This document shows, piece by piece, positions 27,272-34,808 of a DNA stretch of 59,496 nt. The notes under the pieces are model-generated. The model searched no databases and was not told the DNA's origin. It was given only the letters and a program-made list of their open reading frames with translations. Positions within the stretch are counted from its first letter, which is position 1. Every line of letters begins with the position of its first letter. The DNA is taken from positions 1 through 59,496 of the IMG/VR virus record IMGVR_UViG_3300022884_000001; one strand, given 5' to 3'. A program made the translations under genes and the position numbers. This DNA comes from a virus.

Positions 27272-27299
27272 GTATTTGGGGACGTAGTCCCCCAAATAC
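27272..27299. repeat. 12-bp hairpin GTATTTGGGGAC/GTCCCCCAAATAC
   Basis: Near-perfect stem of 12 bp with a 3-nt loop and one bulged C. On the plus strand it is followed after a few bases by TTTCTTTTTT, terminator-like, yet no rightward gene lies before it. Its role may be structural or as a protein-binding site. Confidence 0.65.
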
Positions 27300-27410
27300 G
27301 AATATTTCTTTTTTGCTACTTTTTTCTTTTGAAATAATACATCTTGTAAAATACTATTATTATCCCTGTTGTTAAAAAAGATATATTAATAAACTACACA
27401 ATCTCTCATA

Positions 27411-27497
27411 CAGCCCTTCTAAGCACCCTCTGAGAAGACTTAACACAGTTCCTGATAACAGTATAGGGTCTGTCCATTAAATAGCTTAGAAGGGCTG
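27411..27497. repeat. Perfect 14-bp inverted repeat, arms 59 nt apart
   Basis: CAGCCCTTCTAAGC at 27411-27424 and its exact complement GCTTAGAAGGGCTG at 27484-27497. Both arms carry the GGGCTG hexamer that is unusually common in this window. It could form a stem-loop in RNA or be a paired binding site. Confidence 0.7.
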
Positions 27498-27514
27498 TTA
27501 CGGCCATGTCTGTT

Positions 27515-27742
27515 TTAGTTCTTTTTTCCGAATATTTTAACAAACTTATTAAGATATACTCTCGCTAAGTCAAAAAACTTTATTACACCTACCACTACAG
27601 CTCCCACCCATATAATAGGTCCTGATATAAATATTCCCATTACATATTCATATCTTGCTTCCCACTTATCAATGTAATTAGCAAAAAAAGACAATCCTAG
27701 AAAAGACCATAGAAGGCCTAATATTAATAATAGTTCAAACAT
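27515..27742 (-). CDS. Small membrane protein (75 aa)
   Basis: 75 aa from MFELLLILG at 27742, with AAGGAAAC before it. Two hydrophobic segments (about 1-18 and 34-55) and a basic C-terminus (KFVKIFGKKN). A two-span membrane protein; holin is one option but there is no lysis gene beside it. Confidence 0.65.
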   Translation of the reverse strand: MFELLLILGLLWSFLGLSFFANYIDKWEARYEYVMGIFISGPIIWVGAVVVGVIKFFDLARVYLNKFVKIFGKKN

Positions 27743-27869
27743 AATAGTTTCCTTTTTGGTTTTTATTGGAAAGAAAAAACGAACCACCGGCAGGTATTAT
27801 TAGAAACAATACCGATCAGCCTGGAGAGAGGGAGAAATTGACTGATATACCGGTGATTCGCAAAATGTA

Positions 27870-28034
27870 CTACTGATTGATGACAATACTTATGTTAACT
27901 TCTTTATGCATTGTCTGTTTACGGGCTTCGGGTTTTTCGAGATCAGCTGTTTTATCCTCTGTAGGTACAGGTGTACCCCCTTGGAATTGTTTTATCAGCT
28001 CACACAGCTTTGAAAATGAGTTTTCGTTACTCAT
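27870..28034 (-). CDS. Small hypothetical protein (54 aa)
   Basis: 54 aa starting MSNENSFSKLCELIKQF; its ATG overlaps the end of the gene at 28027. Charged, with a Pro-containing middle. The overlap supports co-translation. Function unknown. Confidence 0.65.
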   Translation of the reverse strand: MSNENSFSKLCELIKQFQGGTPVPTEDKTADLEKPEARKQTMHKEVNISIVINQ

Positions 28035-28212
28035 CGTCTGTAGAAACAGTAAGTCCACGTTGATCCGCAGCCCGTGGCAGGATCTCGTCTAACTGTTCTG
28101 TGTAAGGTCTCTTTGTGGATTTCAATTCTTCCAGGTTATACCTGTCCGTTTCAGAAGGATAGGCGAAATCCAGCCCTTCCCTTCTCATTGCTTGTCTACT
28201 GTTGGTACTCAT
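28027..28212 (-). CDS. Small hypothetical protein (61 aa)
   Basis: 61 aa, MSTNSRQAMRREGLDFAYPSE..., charged, with a GGAG ribosome site 5 nt before the ATG. It is read leftward from the region shared with the rightward terL gene. Function unknown. Confidence 0.7.
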   Translation of the reverse strand: MSTNSRQAMRREGLDFAYPSETDRYNLEELKSTKRPYTEQLDEILPRAADQRGLTVSTDDE

Positions 28213-28352
28213 TGTTACTCCGATTGGTTACAAGTTAATATACCGCATCTTTCCGCGGATTGCTTGCCATAGTGTCCAATCATAAAGTAAAATTCATTCT
28301 AAAATTTCATTAAATCTAAAAAGTTTAGCAGATAAACCTCTGCCAGGTAGTT

Positions 28353-28363
28353 TATTATGCCAA
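28353..28363 (-). promoter_or_regulatory. TTGGCATAATA motif in the divergent 28213-28415 region
   Basis: One of four gap copies of this element, here between a leftward small-gene pair and rightward terL. No good -10 box stands 17 nt downstream on the minus strand, so promoter status is weaker than at 39853. The same gap has a GCAGA/TCTGC hairpin (28329-28344) and an A7/T8 pair around CAGC. No gene is seen in the gap. Confidence 0.35.
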
Positions 28364-28415
28364 AAAAACAGCTTTTTTTTAGCATGCGCTTGTATTTCCC
28401 GGAAGGGCTGATATA

Positions 28416-31400
28416 TTGTTTCACATGTCAGAATTATCCACACAATTTAAACAAACTTTACAGGGATATCATAGCGGAGCATACAATTCCTACCTCCCAA
28501 TGCTTCCATATCTGCAGTTAGACGGTAAGCCTATGACTCTTAATCTGCATTATCCACTGGAACCCTTCTTTAAACTTACAATGCCTCGTAGGGTAGTGTT
28601 TATGGTGGCCCGGCAGTTGGGAAAAAGTATATCGCTTGCTTCCAGAGGTCTTTTAGACAGTGCAATGATACCTAATTTCCATACTTTATACATTCAGCCC
28701 CGTTATGATCAGATAAAAAGGTTCTCCACTAACTATGTAGGGCCTATTATCAAGGAAAGTTACCTCGGTAGGGTGTTCGAAGACCCAACCAGAGAGCAAT
28801 CTATCCTGCAGAAGAGCTTTAGAAACGGTTCTAACATGTATTTCTCGTATGCTTTCCTAGATTGTGAGCGTTGTCGTGGATTTGCGGCAGCTAAATGTTT
28901 AGCGAAAGGTACTTTGATACAGGGGACTCCTATAGAAGATTTAAAAATAGGGAGAATCCTTGAATCGGTCACTAATGAAGGATATATTATACATAATAAA
29001 GTCCAGAGAGTTGAAAAAACAGGGGTAAGACCTTGTTTTCGTATAACTTTAAATACTGGACATACTTTAACATGTACAATAGATCATAAATTATTCAGCG
29101 ATGTAGGTTGGATAACTATAGAGGAAATGGTGACTCATGCTTTCAGAAAAACAAAGACAGATGTTGTTGGGAACTCTTCTAGGGGACGGACATTTACAAA
29201 TAGGAAGTTTAAAGAAGAAAACTTGCCGTTATCAATCAGCGCACGGATGGATTCAACACGACTACAATACCCAGAAATACATAATAATGAAAAATTATTT
29301 AACTCCGAGACAATTGGGGCTGGGAGAACCACAGAAAGTCGAGAACAGGGGGTTCGGGGAATGGTCCAGTCGATGGGGCACGACAACCAATACGGATTTG
29401 TTCTTTTTACACGAACTGATACACCTCCCTGGAAAGAAAAAGAAGACGATATCTCAGGAATGGTTAGACTTGATAACTCCCGAAGGGCTGATGTGGTGGA
29501 TATGCGACGACGGGAGTTTGCGAACAAAAGATCGACGATCTATACAGATACATACCGAGGGATTTCAAAAAGAAGAGGTAGAGCTCCTTTCAAAATGGCT
29601 CTATCAAAAATTCGATATAGAAAACAATGTTGTTCCTATAAAATCAAGAAGAAATATAGGGAAATATTATTATATTCTATGTTTATCTGTTCTAGGAACC
29701 AGAACCTGCGTGGATTTAATTCGGGAATTTACTCCGAAATGTATGAATTACAAGATAGATTATCGAAAACTACTCTGCGTAGAATGTGGGACAGAGATAC
29801 AGAGCAACAACAAGACATGTTCCGAAAAATGTTTTACCGACCATCATATAAAAAGGACGGCTATTTATACTCAGAAAAACCAGAAGAGAATAAACAAAAG
29901 AAAGAGGGAATATTATGCCTCTCATCCGGAAATGAAAGAAAAGAAGAGACAATATATACAGGAGTATTTAAAGGATCCTCAGAAAAGAGATCTCCACAAT
30001 GCTACTCGAAGGAAATGGAGACATTCAAAAAAGGGAGACCCTGTATACGAACAAAAACTAAAAGAGGAACGGAAATTTTATTATCAAAGATTGAAAGAAG
30101 ATCCAGAAAAATACAACAAAAGAATAGATCATCACAATGCTTGGCGTCGAGAAAAACGAGTCAAAGGGGATACCTCCGAGACGGATTATACCAGGGAATG
30201 GAGAAAACGAAACAAAGAGAAAGTAAAGATTCAAAAGCAGAATCAGTACAAGAAATTAAAGAAACGTATGGAGGAGGATCCTCAATACAGACAGGAATTT
30301 TTAGCTCGGAAGAGGGAAAATTATCACAAGGGGAAAGAATCTCTTCAAAAGGGAAAGTGATTTCTATTGAATATGTGGGTATTAAAGATGTGTATGATAT
30401 TCAAATGGAAAAACAACCTAACTTCTTTAGTAACAACATCTTAACTCATAATTGTTGCTTTGACGAGATTTCTGACATACAATACGACTTTATTAGTACA
30501 ATAGGTGAGGTTTTAAGTGCCCAGACCGAATATGGATTTTATCAGTTTACCGGAACCCCTAAAACTATCGATAATACGCTGGGTGTTCTGTTTTCAGACA
30601 GCTCTCAGGCGGAATGGATCATCAGATGTGGGTGCGGTAAACATAATATACCTAGTCTGGACCATGATTTATTACGGATGATAGGAAAGAAGACCTGTAT
30701 CTGCGCTAATAAGAAATGCGGTAAGCCTCTGGATATAAGTACAGGAGAATATGTGCATGCGTACCCCGATAGACAGCATTCGTTCGCCGGATATCATTTA
30801 TCGCAGATAACACACCCTCTGCATGCTGAATTTCCTCTTAAATGGAGTGAGATGCTTTATAAGAGGTCTACTTATCCGGAAGCTAGATTTAATAACGAGG
30901 TATTAGGGGTCCCGTGTGATGAAAATGTTAAACCTCTGACAGTAATGCACCTTAAACAGGCTAGTAACGGGCTTATCAATGATTACTCCAAGGCTGTTAA
31001 AGAACGTAAGAAGTACGATGCTGTAGTTATGGGAGTGGACTGGAGTGGATACGGTGCAGATAGTATATCGACAACGACAGTAGCTGTAATAGGTATAATA
31101 CCCGGAAGCGAAACGGTACACTGTATATATGCTGAGAGATTTAAAATAGGGATAAAACCAGAAGACGAAGCTAAGAAACTTATTGAATATGCTTACCAGT
31201 TCGAGATAACATATTTTGCACACGATTTTTCAGGGGCTGGAATGATAAGGGAAGCCACAATAGTCCAACGGGGATACCCCGTGGAGCAAATAGTACCCTT
31301 CCAAATCGTCCACGCCCCTGTTAACACTAGTATCATCAACTTCTACCAGCCCGCAAATGGTGGTAGAAGTTGTTACAATATAGATAAGACCCGTTCTTTA

Positions 31401-31718
31401 CTGGTTCTGTTCGAAATGATTAAGAAACAGCAGGTAACTCTTCCCGACTGGGAAAAGAACGACGGGAAGACTAAGGATGTATTGAGTGATCTGCTGAATA
31501 TAATGCAGGAGACGAGAGAAACTCCCCGCGGTAAGGATTATACCCTTATGATTAAAGTCCCTAACAAAACAGATGACTTTGCTTTCTCTCTTAATCTAGC
31601 CTGTTCCGCTATCTGGCATATTAGGGGCAGGTATCCGTCGCTGGTTACCAGTGTACAGGGTCCTTCCTACGAGGATATGGCACTGGCTGACCCGCATCTA
31701 GCTAACTGGGATGTATAA
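28416..31718 (+). CDS. terL: Terminase large subunit with in-frame intein
   Basis: 1100-aa precursor. The N-extein has the packaging-ATPase Walker A VARQLGKS (64-71). The host protein is interrupted at K160/C161 by a 519-aa intein and resumes at CCFDEISD, where the FDE is the Walker B and catalytic Glu. The rest has FTGTPKT (motif III-like), a Cys zinc cluster (CGCGK, CICANKKCGK) and the RNase H-type nuclease start VMGVDWSG. The spliced protein is about 581 aa, normal for TerL. The start is read as TTG at 28416, 8 nt after GGAAGGG; ATG at 28425 is possible but poorly spaced. It packages DNA into proheads. Confidence 0.92.
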   Translation: MFHMSELSTQFKQTLQGYHSGAYNSYLPMLPYLQLDGKPMTLNLHYPLEPFFKLTMPRRVVFMVARQLGKSISLASRGLLDSAMIPNFHTLYIQPRYDQIKRFSTNYVGPIIKESYLGRVFEDPTREQSILQKSFRNGSNMYFSYAFLDCERCRGFAAAKCLAKGTLIQGTPIEDLKIGRILESVTNEGYIIHNKVQRVEKTGVRPCFRITLNTGHTLTCTIDHKLFSDVGWITIEEMVTHAFRKTKTDVVGNSSRGRTFTNRKFKEENLPLSISARMDSTRLQYPEIHNNEKLFNSETIGAGRTTESREQGVRGMVQSMGHDNQYGFVLFTRTDTPPWKEKEDDISGMVRLDNSRRADVVDMRRREFANKRSTIYTDTYRGISKRRGRAPFKMALSKIRYRKQCCSYKIKKKYREILLYSMFICSRNQNLRGFNSGIYSEMYELQDRLSKTTLRRMWDRDTEQQQDMFRKMFYRPSYKKDGYLYSEKPEENKQKKEGILCLSSGNERKEETIYTGVFKGSSEKRSPQCYSKEMETFKKGRPCIRTKTKRGTEILLSKIERRSRKIQQKNRSSQCLASRKTSQRGYLRDGLYQGMEKTKQRESKDSKAESVQEIKETYGGGSSIQTGIFSSEEGKLSQGERISSKGKVISIEYVGIKDVYDIQMEKQPNFFSNNILTHNCCFDEISDIQYDFISTIGEVLSAQTEYGFYQFTGTPKTIDNTLGVLFSDSSQAEWIIRCGCGKHNIPSLDHDLLRMIGKKTCICANKKCGKPLDISTGEYVHAYPDRQHSFAGYHLSQITHPLHAEFPLKWSEMLYKRSTYPEARFNNEVLGVPCDENVKPLTVMHLKQASNGLINDYSKAVKERKKYDAVVMGVDWSGYGADSISTTTVAVIGIIPGSETVHCIYAERFKIGIKPEDEAKKLIEYAYQFEITYFAHDFSGAGMIREATIVQRGYPVEQIVPFQIVHAPVNTSIINFYQPANGGRSCYNIDKTRSLLVLFEMIKKQQVTLPDWEKNDGKTKDVLSDLLNIMQETRETPRGKDYTLMIKVPNKTDDFAFSLNLACSAIWHIRGRYPSLVTSVQGPSYEDMALADPHLANWDV
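28896..30452 (+). mobile_element. Intein in TerL, immediately before Walker B
   Basis: Codons 161-679 of the terL frame. The first residue is Cys161 (CLAKGTLIQGTPIEDLKIG, splicing block A); block B has GHTLTCTIDHKLF with the T-x-x-H. The C-terminal blocks are VGIKDVYDIQMEKQ and FFSNNILTHN, with His-Asn at the end and Cys as the +1 residue. So it is a class 1 intein with all the usual nucleophiles. Between the splicing blocks, residues 241-648 in this frame are a Lys/Arg/Ser-rich sequence unlike any endonuclease; the endonuclease is encoded by another frame of the same DNA. Confidence 0.93.
29137..30360 (+). CDS. LAGLIDADG homing endonuclease nested out of frame in the intein
   Basis: 407 aa in the +1 frame relative to terL, bounded upstream by TGA two codons before its ATG. 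Two LAGLIDADG motifs: LLGTLLGDG (10-18) and GLMWWICDDG (117-126). The second half of the domain (IHTEGFQKEEVELLSKWLYQKFD, YYILCLSV, FTPKCMNYKI) matches the LAGLIDADG_2 type. Then a C4 finger (CVEC...CSEKC, 214-232) and basic Tyr-rich repeats to the end, probably DNA-binding. GAGGAAATGG lies upstream. It would cut intein-less terL alleles. It lies wholly within the intein. Confidence 0.92.
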   Translation: MLSEKQRQMLLGTLLGDGHLQIGSLKKKTCRYQSAHGWIQHDYNTQKYIIMKNYLTPRQLGLGEPQKVENRGFGEWSSRWGTTTNTDLFFLHELIHLPGKKKKTISQEWLDLITPEGLMWWICDDGSLRTKDRRSIQIHTEGFQKEEVELLSKWLYQKFDIENNVVPIKSRRNIGKYYYILCLSVLGTRTCVDLIREFTPKCMNYKIDYRKLLCVECGTEIQSNNKTCSEKCFTDHHIKRTAIYTQKNQKRINKRKREYYASHPEMKEKKRQYIQEYLKDPQKRDLHNATRRKWRHSKKGDPVYEQKLKEERKFYYQRLKEDPEKYNKRIDHHNAWRREKRVKGDTSETDYTREWRKRNKEKVKIQKQNQYKKLKKRMEEDPQYRQEFLARKRENYHKGKESLQKGK

Positions 31719-31729
31719 AGGAAAATAAT

Positions 31730-31993
31730 ATGAGTGAAGTAAAGATAGTGTGTGGGGACGAAGAATTAGTAATAGGTGATGTTCTGGATACAGTTGTCGT
31801 ATACAGTAAAGATAATAAGGATAATGAGATATGGTTCCAGACACGCTGTAAGGATTATTATAAGAAGGAACATACAGAGGAAGGTTACGAAAATATGATA
31901 GTCATTGAATTTGATAAAAGATTCTGGAAGAATAAAGATGTATTAAAACAAGTCGAAGATAAATTCGGAATAGATAAGGTGGTAGATTTATAA
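31730..31993 (+). CDS. Small hypothetical protein (87 aa)
   Basis: 87 aa, charged, starts MSEVKIVCGDEELVIGDV with AAGGAAA before it. It lies between terL and the sialidase-like gene, sharing its last base with the latter's ATG. No family recognised. Confidence 0.75.
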   Translation: MSEVKIVCGDEELVIGDVLDTVVVYSKDNKDNEIWFQTRCKDYYKKEHTEEGYENMIVIEFDKRFWKNKDVLKQVEDKFGIDKVVDL

Positions 31994-32982
31994 TGAAAAT
32001 AATATCTGAAGAAAGAATAAATGTTCCGACAAACGCCTGTCATGCAGCATCTATTGTATATTATGAGGGAAAGAAAATAACAGCATGGTTCGGCGGGGAG
32101 AGAGAAGGATACCTCTGCTGTATCTATACAAAGGTGGATAATAATCCTATACAGAGAACTTTCAATCCATCGTCGAGAGGCAGCTCCTGCTGGAACCCTG
32201 TTCTATTCACACATAACGATAAATTGTATATGTTTATGAAGGATGGAAGATTCTGTGACTGCTGGCAGACAGTTCTGTTTACGCTGGAGTTAAAGGGCGG
32301 GAAAGTTGTCCCTAAAGATTATATAATGTATCCCGCAGGATTCAACGGCTGTGTCAAGACGAAGCCTATTTTTAAAGGCAATATGATGGTATGCGGATCG
32401 TCCGTGGAAACTGCTATGAACTGGACATCCTATATAGAGGCTTATAAGGAGCCCTTCAACGACTTTAAGGGTAGAAGGCGCTCTAACCCTATAATTGGAC
32501 CAATCACCTCTCAGGGGCTGTTACAGCCCGCTATATGGTATGCTGATGAAAAGTACCATGCATTAATGCGGAGTTCCCGGGATCTTCCATGTATATATTA
32601 CAGCTCTTCCAGTAATCTATATAACTGGGATAAAGCTGTTCCTACAGATGTAATGAATCCTAACAGCTCTATCGATGTCGTCCACCACAGTTCCGGAAAA
32701 ACATATCTGGTATGTAATCCGGATAGTAGAAACCGGTGTCCTCTGTCTCTGATGGAATTTACTGTTATACTAAAAAAAGGATTAGTTCTTAAGAAGATGC
32801 GGGCTGATCTGGATATAAAAGAAAGTATTGTTATAGACGACGATACTTCAGATACATTCTATCCGGACGCTGTCAGCAGAGAACTGTCGTATCCTTTCGC
32901 CATAGAGAATCCGGACGGGAATATAGAAGTCGCGTACACGTACCACCGTTCGGAAATACGTGTAGCGACTATCAAATGTTAA
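31993..32982 (+). CDS. Sialidase-like beta-propeller protein
   Basis: 329 aa. Blocks HAASIVYYEGKKITAWFGGEREG, WNPVLFTHNDKLYMFMKDG, KTKPIFKGNMMVCGSS, QPAIWYADEKYHALMRSS, YYSSSSNLYNWDKA, and NPNSSIDVVHHSSGKTYLVCNP follow the order of predicted neuraminidases (COG4692-like, exo-alpha-sialidase superfamily), including the Arg in MRSSR and the late NPNS-x-ID. It has no signal peptide. A role in removing or binding host surface sugars is an inference; it could also be cytosolic. Its stop codon lies in a hairpin shared with the convergent gene. Confidence 0.8.
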   Translation: MKIISEERINVPTNACHAASIVYYEGKKITAWFGGEREGYLCCIYTKVDNNPIQRTFNPSSRGSSCWNPVLFTHNDKLYMFMKDGRFCDCWQTVLFTLELKGGKVVPKDYIMYPAGFNGCVKTKPIFKGNMMVCGSSVETAMNWTSYIEAYKEPFNDFKGRRRSNPIIGPITSQGLLQPAIWYADEKYHALMRSSRDLPCIYYSSSSNLYNWDKAVPTDVMNPNSSIDVVHHSSGKTYLVCNPDSRNRCPLSLMEFTVILKKGLVLKKMRADLDIKESIVIDDDTSDTFYPDAVSRELSYPFAIENPDGNIEVAYTYHRSEIRVATIKC

Positions 32983-33014
32983 GGATTCTTTAAATATCTT
33001 TATAGAATCCTTAA
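32979..33014. terminator. Possible bidirectional terminator between convergent genes
   Basis: TTAAGGATTCT (32979-32989) and AGAATCCTTAA (33004-33014) are perfect 11-bp arms around a 14-nt A+T loop, with both stop codons of the convergent genes inside. There is no long U run on either strand, so efficiency is uncertain. Confidence 0.55.
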
Positions 33015-33248
33015 TAAATCCGCGAAATATACCATGTCACCAGCTTCTGTGTTATCATGGATGTTTATTTTTGATTCCTTTACCAAATTTCTAATACTAT
33101 CAATAGAACATGTACCATAGGCATGTTGTTCGTTACCTACTCTTGAAATAATACTGAGTTCTTTTATATCACTGACATAGAGATAATAATCTCTGTCGTT
33201 TCGTGTACCTAAATAGATACATTCCCAATCATGTTTATTCCATTTCAT
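33000..33248 (-). CDS. Small hypothetical protein (82 aa)
   Basis: 82 aa, MKWNKHDWECIYLGTRNDRDYYLYVSDIKE..., beta-rich at the start. GAGGAGGAG lies right before the ATG, and the previous gene overlaps it by ATGA. Last gene of a leftward run of very small genes. Function unknown. Confidence 0.78.
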   Translation of the reverse strand: MKWNKHDWECIYLGTRNDRDYYLYVSDIKELSIISRVGNEQHAYGTCSIDSIRNLVKESKINIHDNTEAGDMVYFADLLRIL

Positions 33249-33388
33249 CTCTCCTCCTCTTTAGGATTTTCTCTTGTATATAAGTGTGCTACAGCTTTTT
33301 TAGCATACTTATATAATTCTTTCTTTCTTTTTTTCTCAGCCTCCTTTTTAAAATCAAACACAATAGGAGGTTTTGGTTTATTTTCCAT
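33245..33388 (-). CDS. Small basic protein (47 aa)
   Basis: 47 aa, MENKPKPPIVFDFKKEAEKKRKKELYKYA..., very Lys-rich. Its TGA overlaps the next ATG. Function unknown; a nucleic acid contact is possible from charge alone. Confidence 0.65.
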   Translation of the reverse strand: MENKPKPPIVFDFKKEAEKKRKKELYKYAKKAVAHLYTRENPKEEER

Positions 33389-33394
33389 CACAAT

Positions 33395-33571
33395 TTATCC
33401 TGAGTAGAGTGAAAACCTGTGTCCACAATCACATATACCGACACATTCGCAGCTTCCATATCCTACTCTAAATTTATCCCTACTGCACTCCGGACATTTC
33501 ACGTCTGGGTTAATATCTTTAAATTCATTGCGTTTATATATTTTATTAGCTTTTCTTATTTTATTATTCAT
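33395..33571 (-). CDS. Small zinc-ribbon protein (58 aa)
   Basis: 58 aa, with CPEC and CECVGICDCGHRF clusters (six Cys) and a basic N-terminus. It resembles one zinc ribbon with an extra Cys pair. It overlaps the preceding gene end by 8 nt. Function unknown. Confidence 0.7.
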   Translation of the reverse strand: MNNKIRKANKIYKRNEFKDINPDVKCPECSRDKFRVGYGSCECVGICDCGHRFSLYSG

Positions 33572-33806
33572 TTTTTGCTAACTCTTCTTCGAGATCACAC
33601 GTCAAATCATCTGCGTTTCTAATCTCGACCGTTTCATTTAAACCATTTTCCAACACGTTATCCGGTTCAAAGTCGAATAATAAAGCATCGCATATTTTAT
33701 CAATATGATTATCAATCCACTCAGGATTCTTGTCCGATTTGAAATAACCGTAACAACATCCATATTTATGAGTGTGTTTAACCACATACAATGTCTTTTT
33801 ATTCAT
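33564..33806 (-). CDS. Small hypothetical protein (80 aa)
   Basis: 80 aa, MNKKTLYVVKHTHKYGCCYGYFKSDKNPEW..., then an acidic C-terminus. Its start shares a base with the stop of the preceding gene. Function unknown. Confidence 0.75.
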   Translation of the reverse strand: MNKKTLYVVKHTHKYGCCYGYFKSDKNPEWIDNHIDKICDALLFDFEPDNVLENGLNETVEIRNADDLTCDLEEELAKNE

Positions 33807-34465
33807 TAGCTTCCCCCTAGTGTAATCTGAGTTTTCATTGGTACAATCTTTTTATTACAATAAATATTGTATACCTCAACATTATGTAAGGAGGGTAGAA
33901 AATTATTAAGATAATCTTCTACCTCTTCTTTTTTATTAAATCCCACCACCTTATATGTGTACCTACAGCAGTCTAAAATAATATGCCATTTTTTTTCAAG
34001 CTCTTTAAAACAACCGTTCGCTTTTATATTTGACACTATAGAATCATTCAGATATTCGAACCCTTTAGTTTTAGCAAATAAATATTTACGCCCTTCATTT
34101 ATTTCATTTTGTTCTTTATCAATATTTTGTTTTAATTTTTCAATAGATGTATTGTATATTTTTCTGTGCTGCTCTACATTTTCTAATATCGCAGAAAAAG
34201 TTTCCGGTACTTCTCGCTCTAGATCTATCCATATTTTTATAAATCTATCTGCTAGATCTCGGGCATAAACGCACATATCCTGGAAATAGAAATTGCGAGG
34301 GACAAAATGTACTATATAATGTCCTAGCAAATCAGGAACTAAAGTTTTTAGGCCTTTTTCAGCCATTTCCTCTAGAACATACAAATGACCTTCTTCTAAA
34401 CCTCTAATGTGATTTATATCTTCTTTTGATAGTTTTAAATCGAGTTCCCAGTTGTTTTTTTTCAT
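33806..34465 (-). CDS. Hypothetical helical protein (219 aa)
   Basis: Start taken at MKKNNWELDL (34465), with GGAGGAG just before. Long helical, Glu/Lys-rich stretches (about 90-150) look like a coiled coil. No family recognised. It is the largest member of this small-gene run and more A+T-rich than the tail genes. Confidence 0.75.
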   Translation of the reverse strand: MKKNNWELDLKLSKEDINHIRGLEEGHLYVLEEMAEKGLKTLVPDLLGHYIVHFVPRNFYFQDMCVYARDLADRFIKIWIDLEREVPETFSAILENVEQHRKIYNTSIEKLKQNIDKEQNEINEGRKYLFAKTKGFEYLNDSIVSNIKANGCFKELEKKWHIILDCCRYTYKVVGFNKKEEVEDYLNNFLPSLHNVEVYNIYCNKKIVPMKTQITLGGS

Positions 34466-34656
34466 TTTGTTACTCCTCCGTCCCACAGCCAATCTACAGC
34501 CGGTTTAATTCCGCCCCACTCTATCACTCCCGGTGTGGGTTTATTTTTATCATCGTCACATGACTTGGCGAATAGCATTATAACAATACAAACTATGATA
34601 AAAGTAGCACACCCACATCCACAATCTATATTATCTTCTTCAGAATCTTCACTCAT
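34462..34656 (-). CDS. Small one-span membrane protein (64 aa)
   Basis: 64 aa from MSEDSEEDNID with GAGGAG before it. Acidic N-terminus, CGCGC then a hydrophobic span TFIIVCIVIMLFA, then KSCDDDKN and a Pro/Trp-rich tail. Overlaps its neighbours by ATGA-type joins. Function unknown. Confidence 0.65.
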   Translation of the reverse strand: MSEDSEEDNIDCGCGCATFIIVCIVIMLFAKSCDDDKNKPTPGVIEWGGIKPAVDWLWDGGVTK

Positions 34657-34808
34657 TCTTTCTTCTCCTCTGTTGAAGAATAGGAAGGGAATATAAAGAA
34701 TGCCACAAACAGAAACCAGCCCCAACCTTCTACATCACTAACAGCCAGATATACTGCGGACAGTATACAAATTATACTAGCTGTTGTTAAATACATAAAT
34801 GTCTTCAT
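34653..34808 (-). CDS. Small two-span membrane protein (51 aa)
   Basis: 51 aa, MKTFMYLTTASIICILSAVYLAV then WGWFLFVAFFIFPSY, two hydrophobic segments. Overlaps the genes on both sides by four bases. The interlocking overlaps are the main support. Function unknown. Confidence 0.62.
   Translation of the reverse strand: MKTFMYLTTASIICILSAVYLAVSDVEGWGWFLFVAFFIFPSYSSTEEKKE

Larger units (their letters stand above)
27080..27514. other. Long non-coding region rich in inverted repeats
   Basis: 435 nt without a supportable gene. It holds AT-rich alternating stretches (TATATATAGTATATATATA near 27108-27126), three inverted repeats (27167-27199, 27272-27299, 27411-27497) and T-runs. It lies between the replication genes and the packaging region. 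An origin or a control region is possible; nothing in it proves either. Confidence 0.6.

Noticed and set aside
27080-27514. Short frames of 23 and 33 codons in the long non-coding stretch
   Set aside because: No ribosome sites and no sensible composition.
29135-29527. Leftward 130-codon frame opposite the nested endonuclease
   Set aside because: Shadow of two overlapping plus-strand genes; no ribosome site.
28416-31718. Reading the intein region as a decayed pseudogene
   Set aside because: All splicing residues and both open frames are intact, and TerL motifs on each side are complete.
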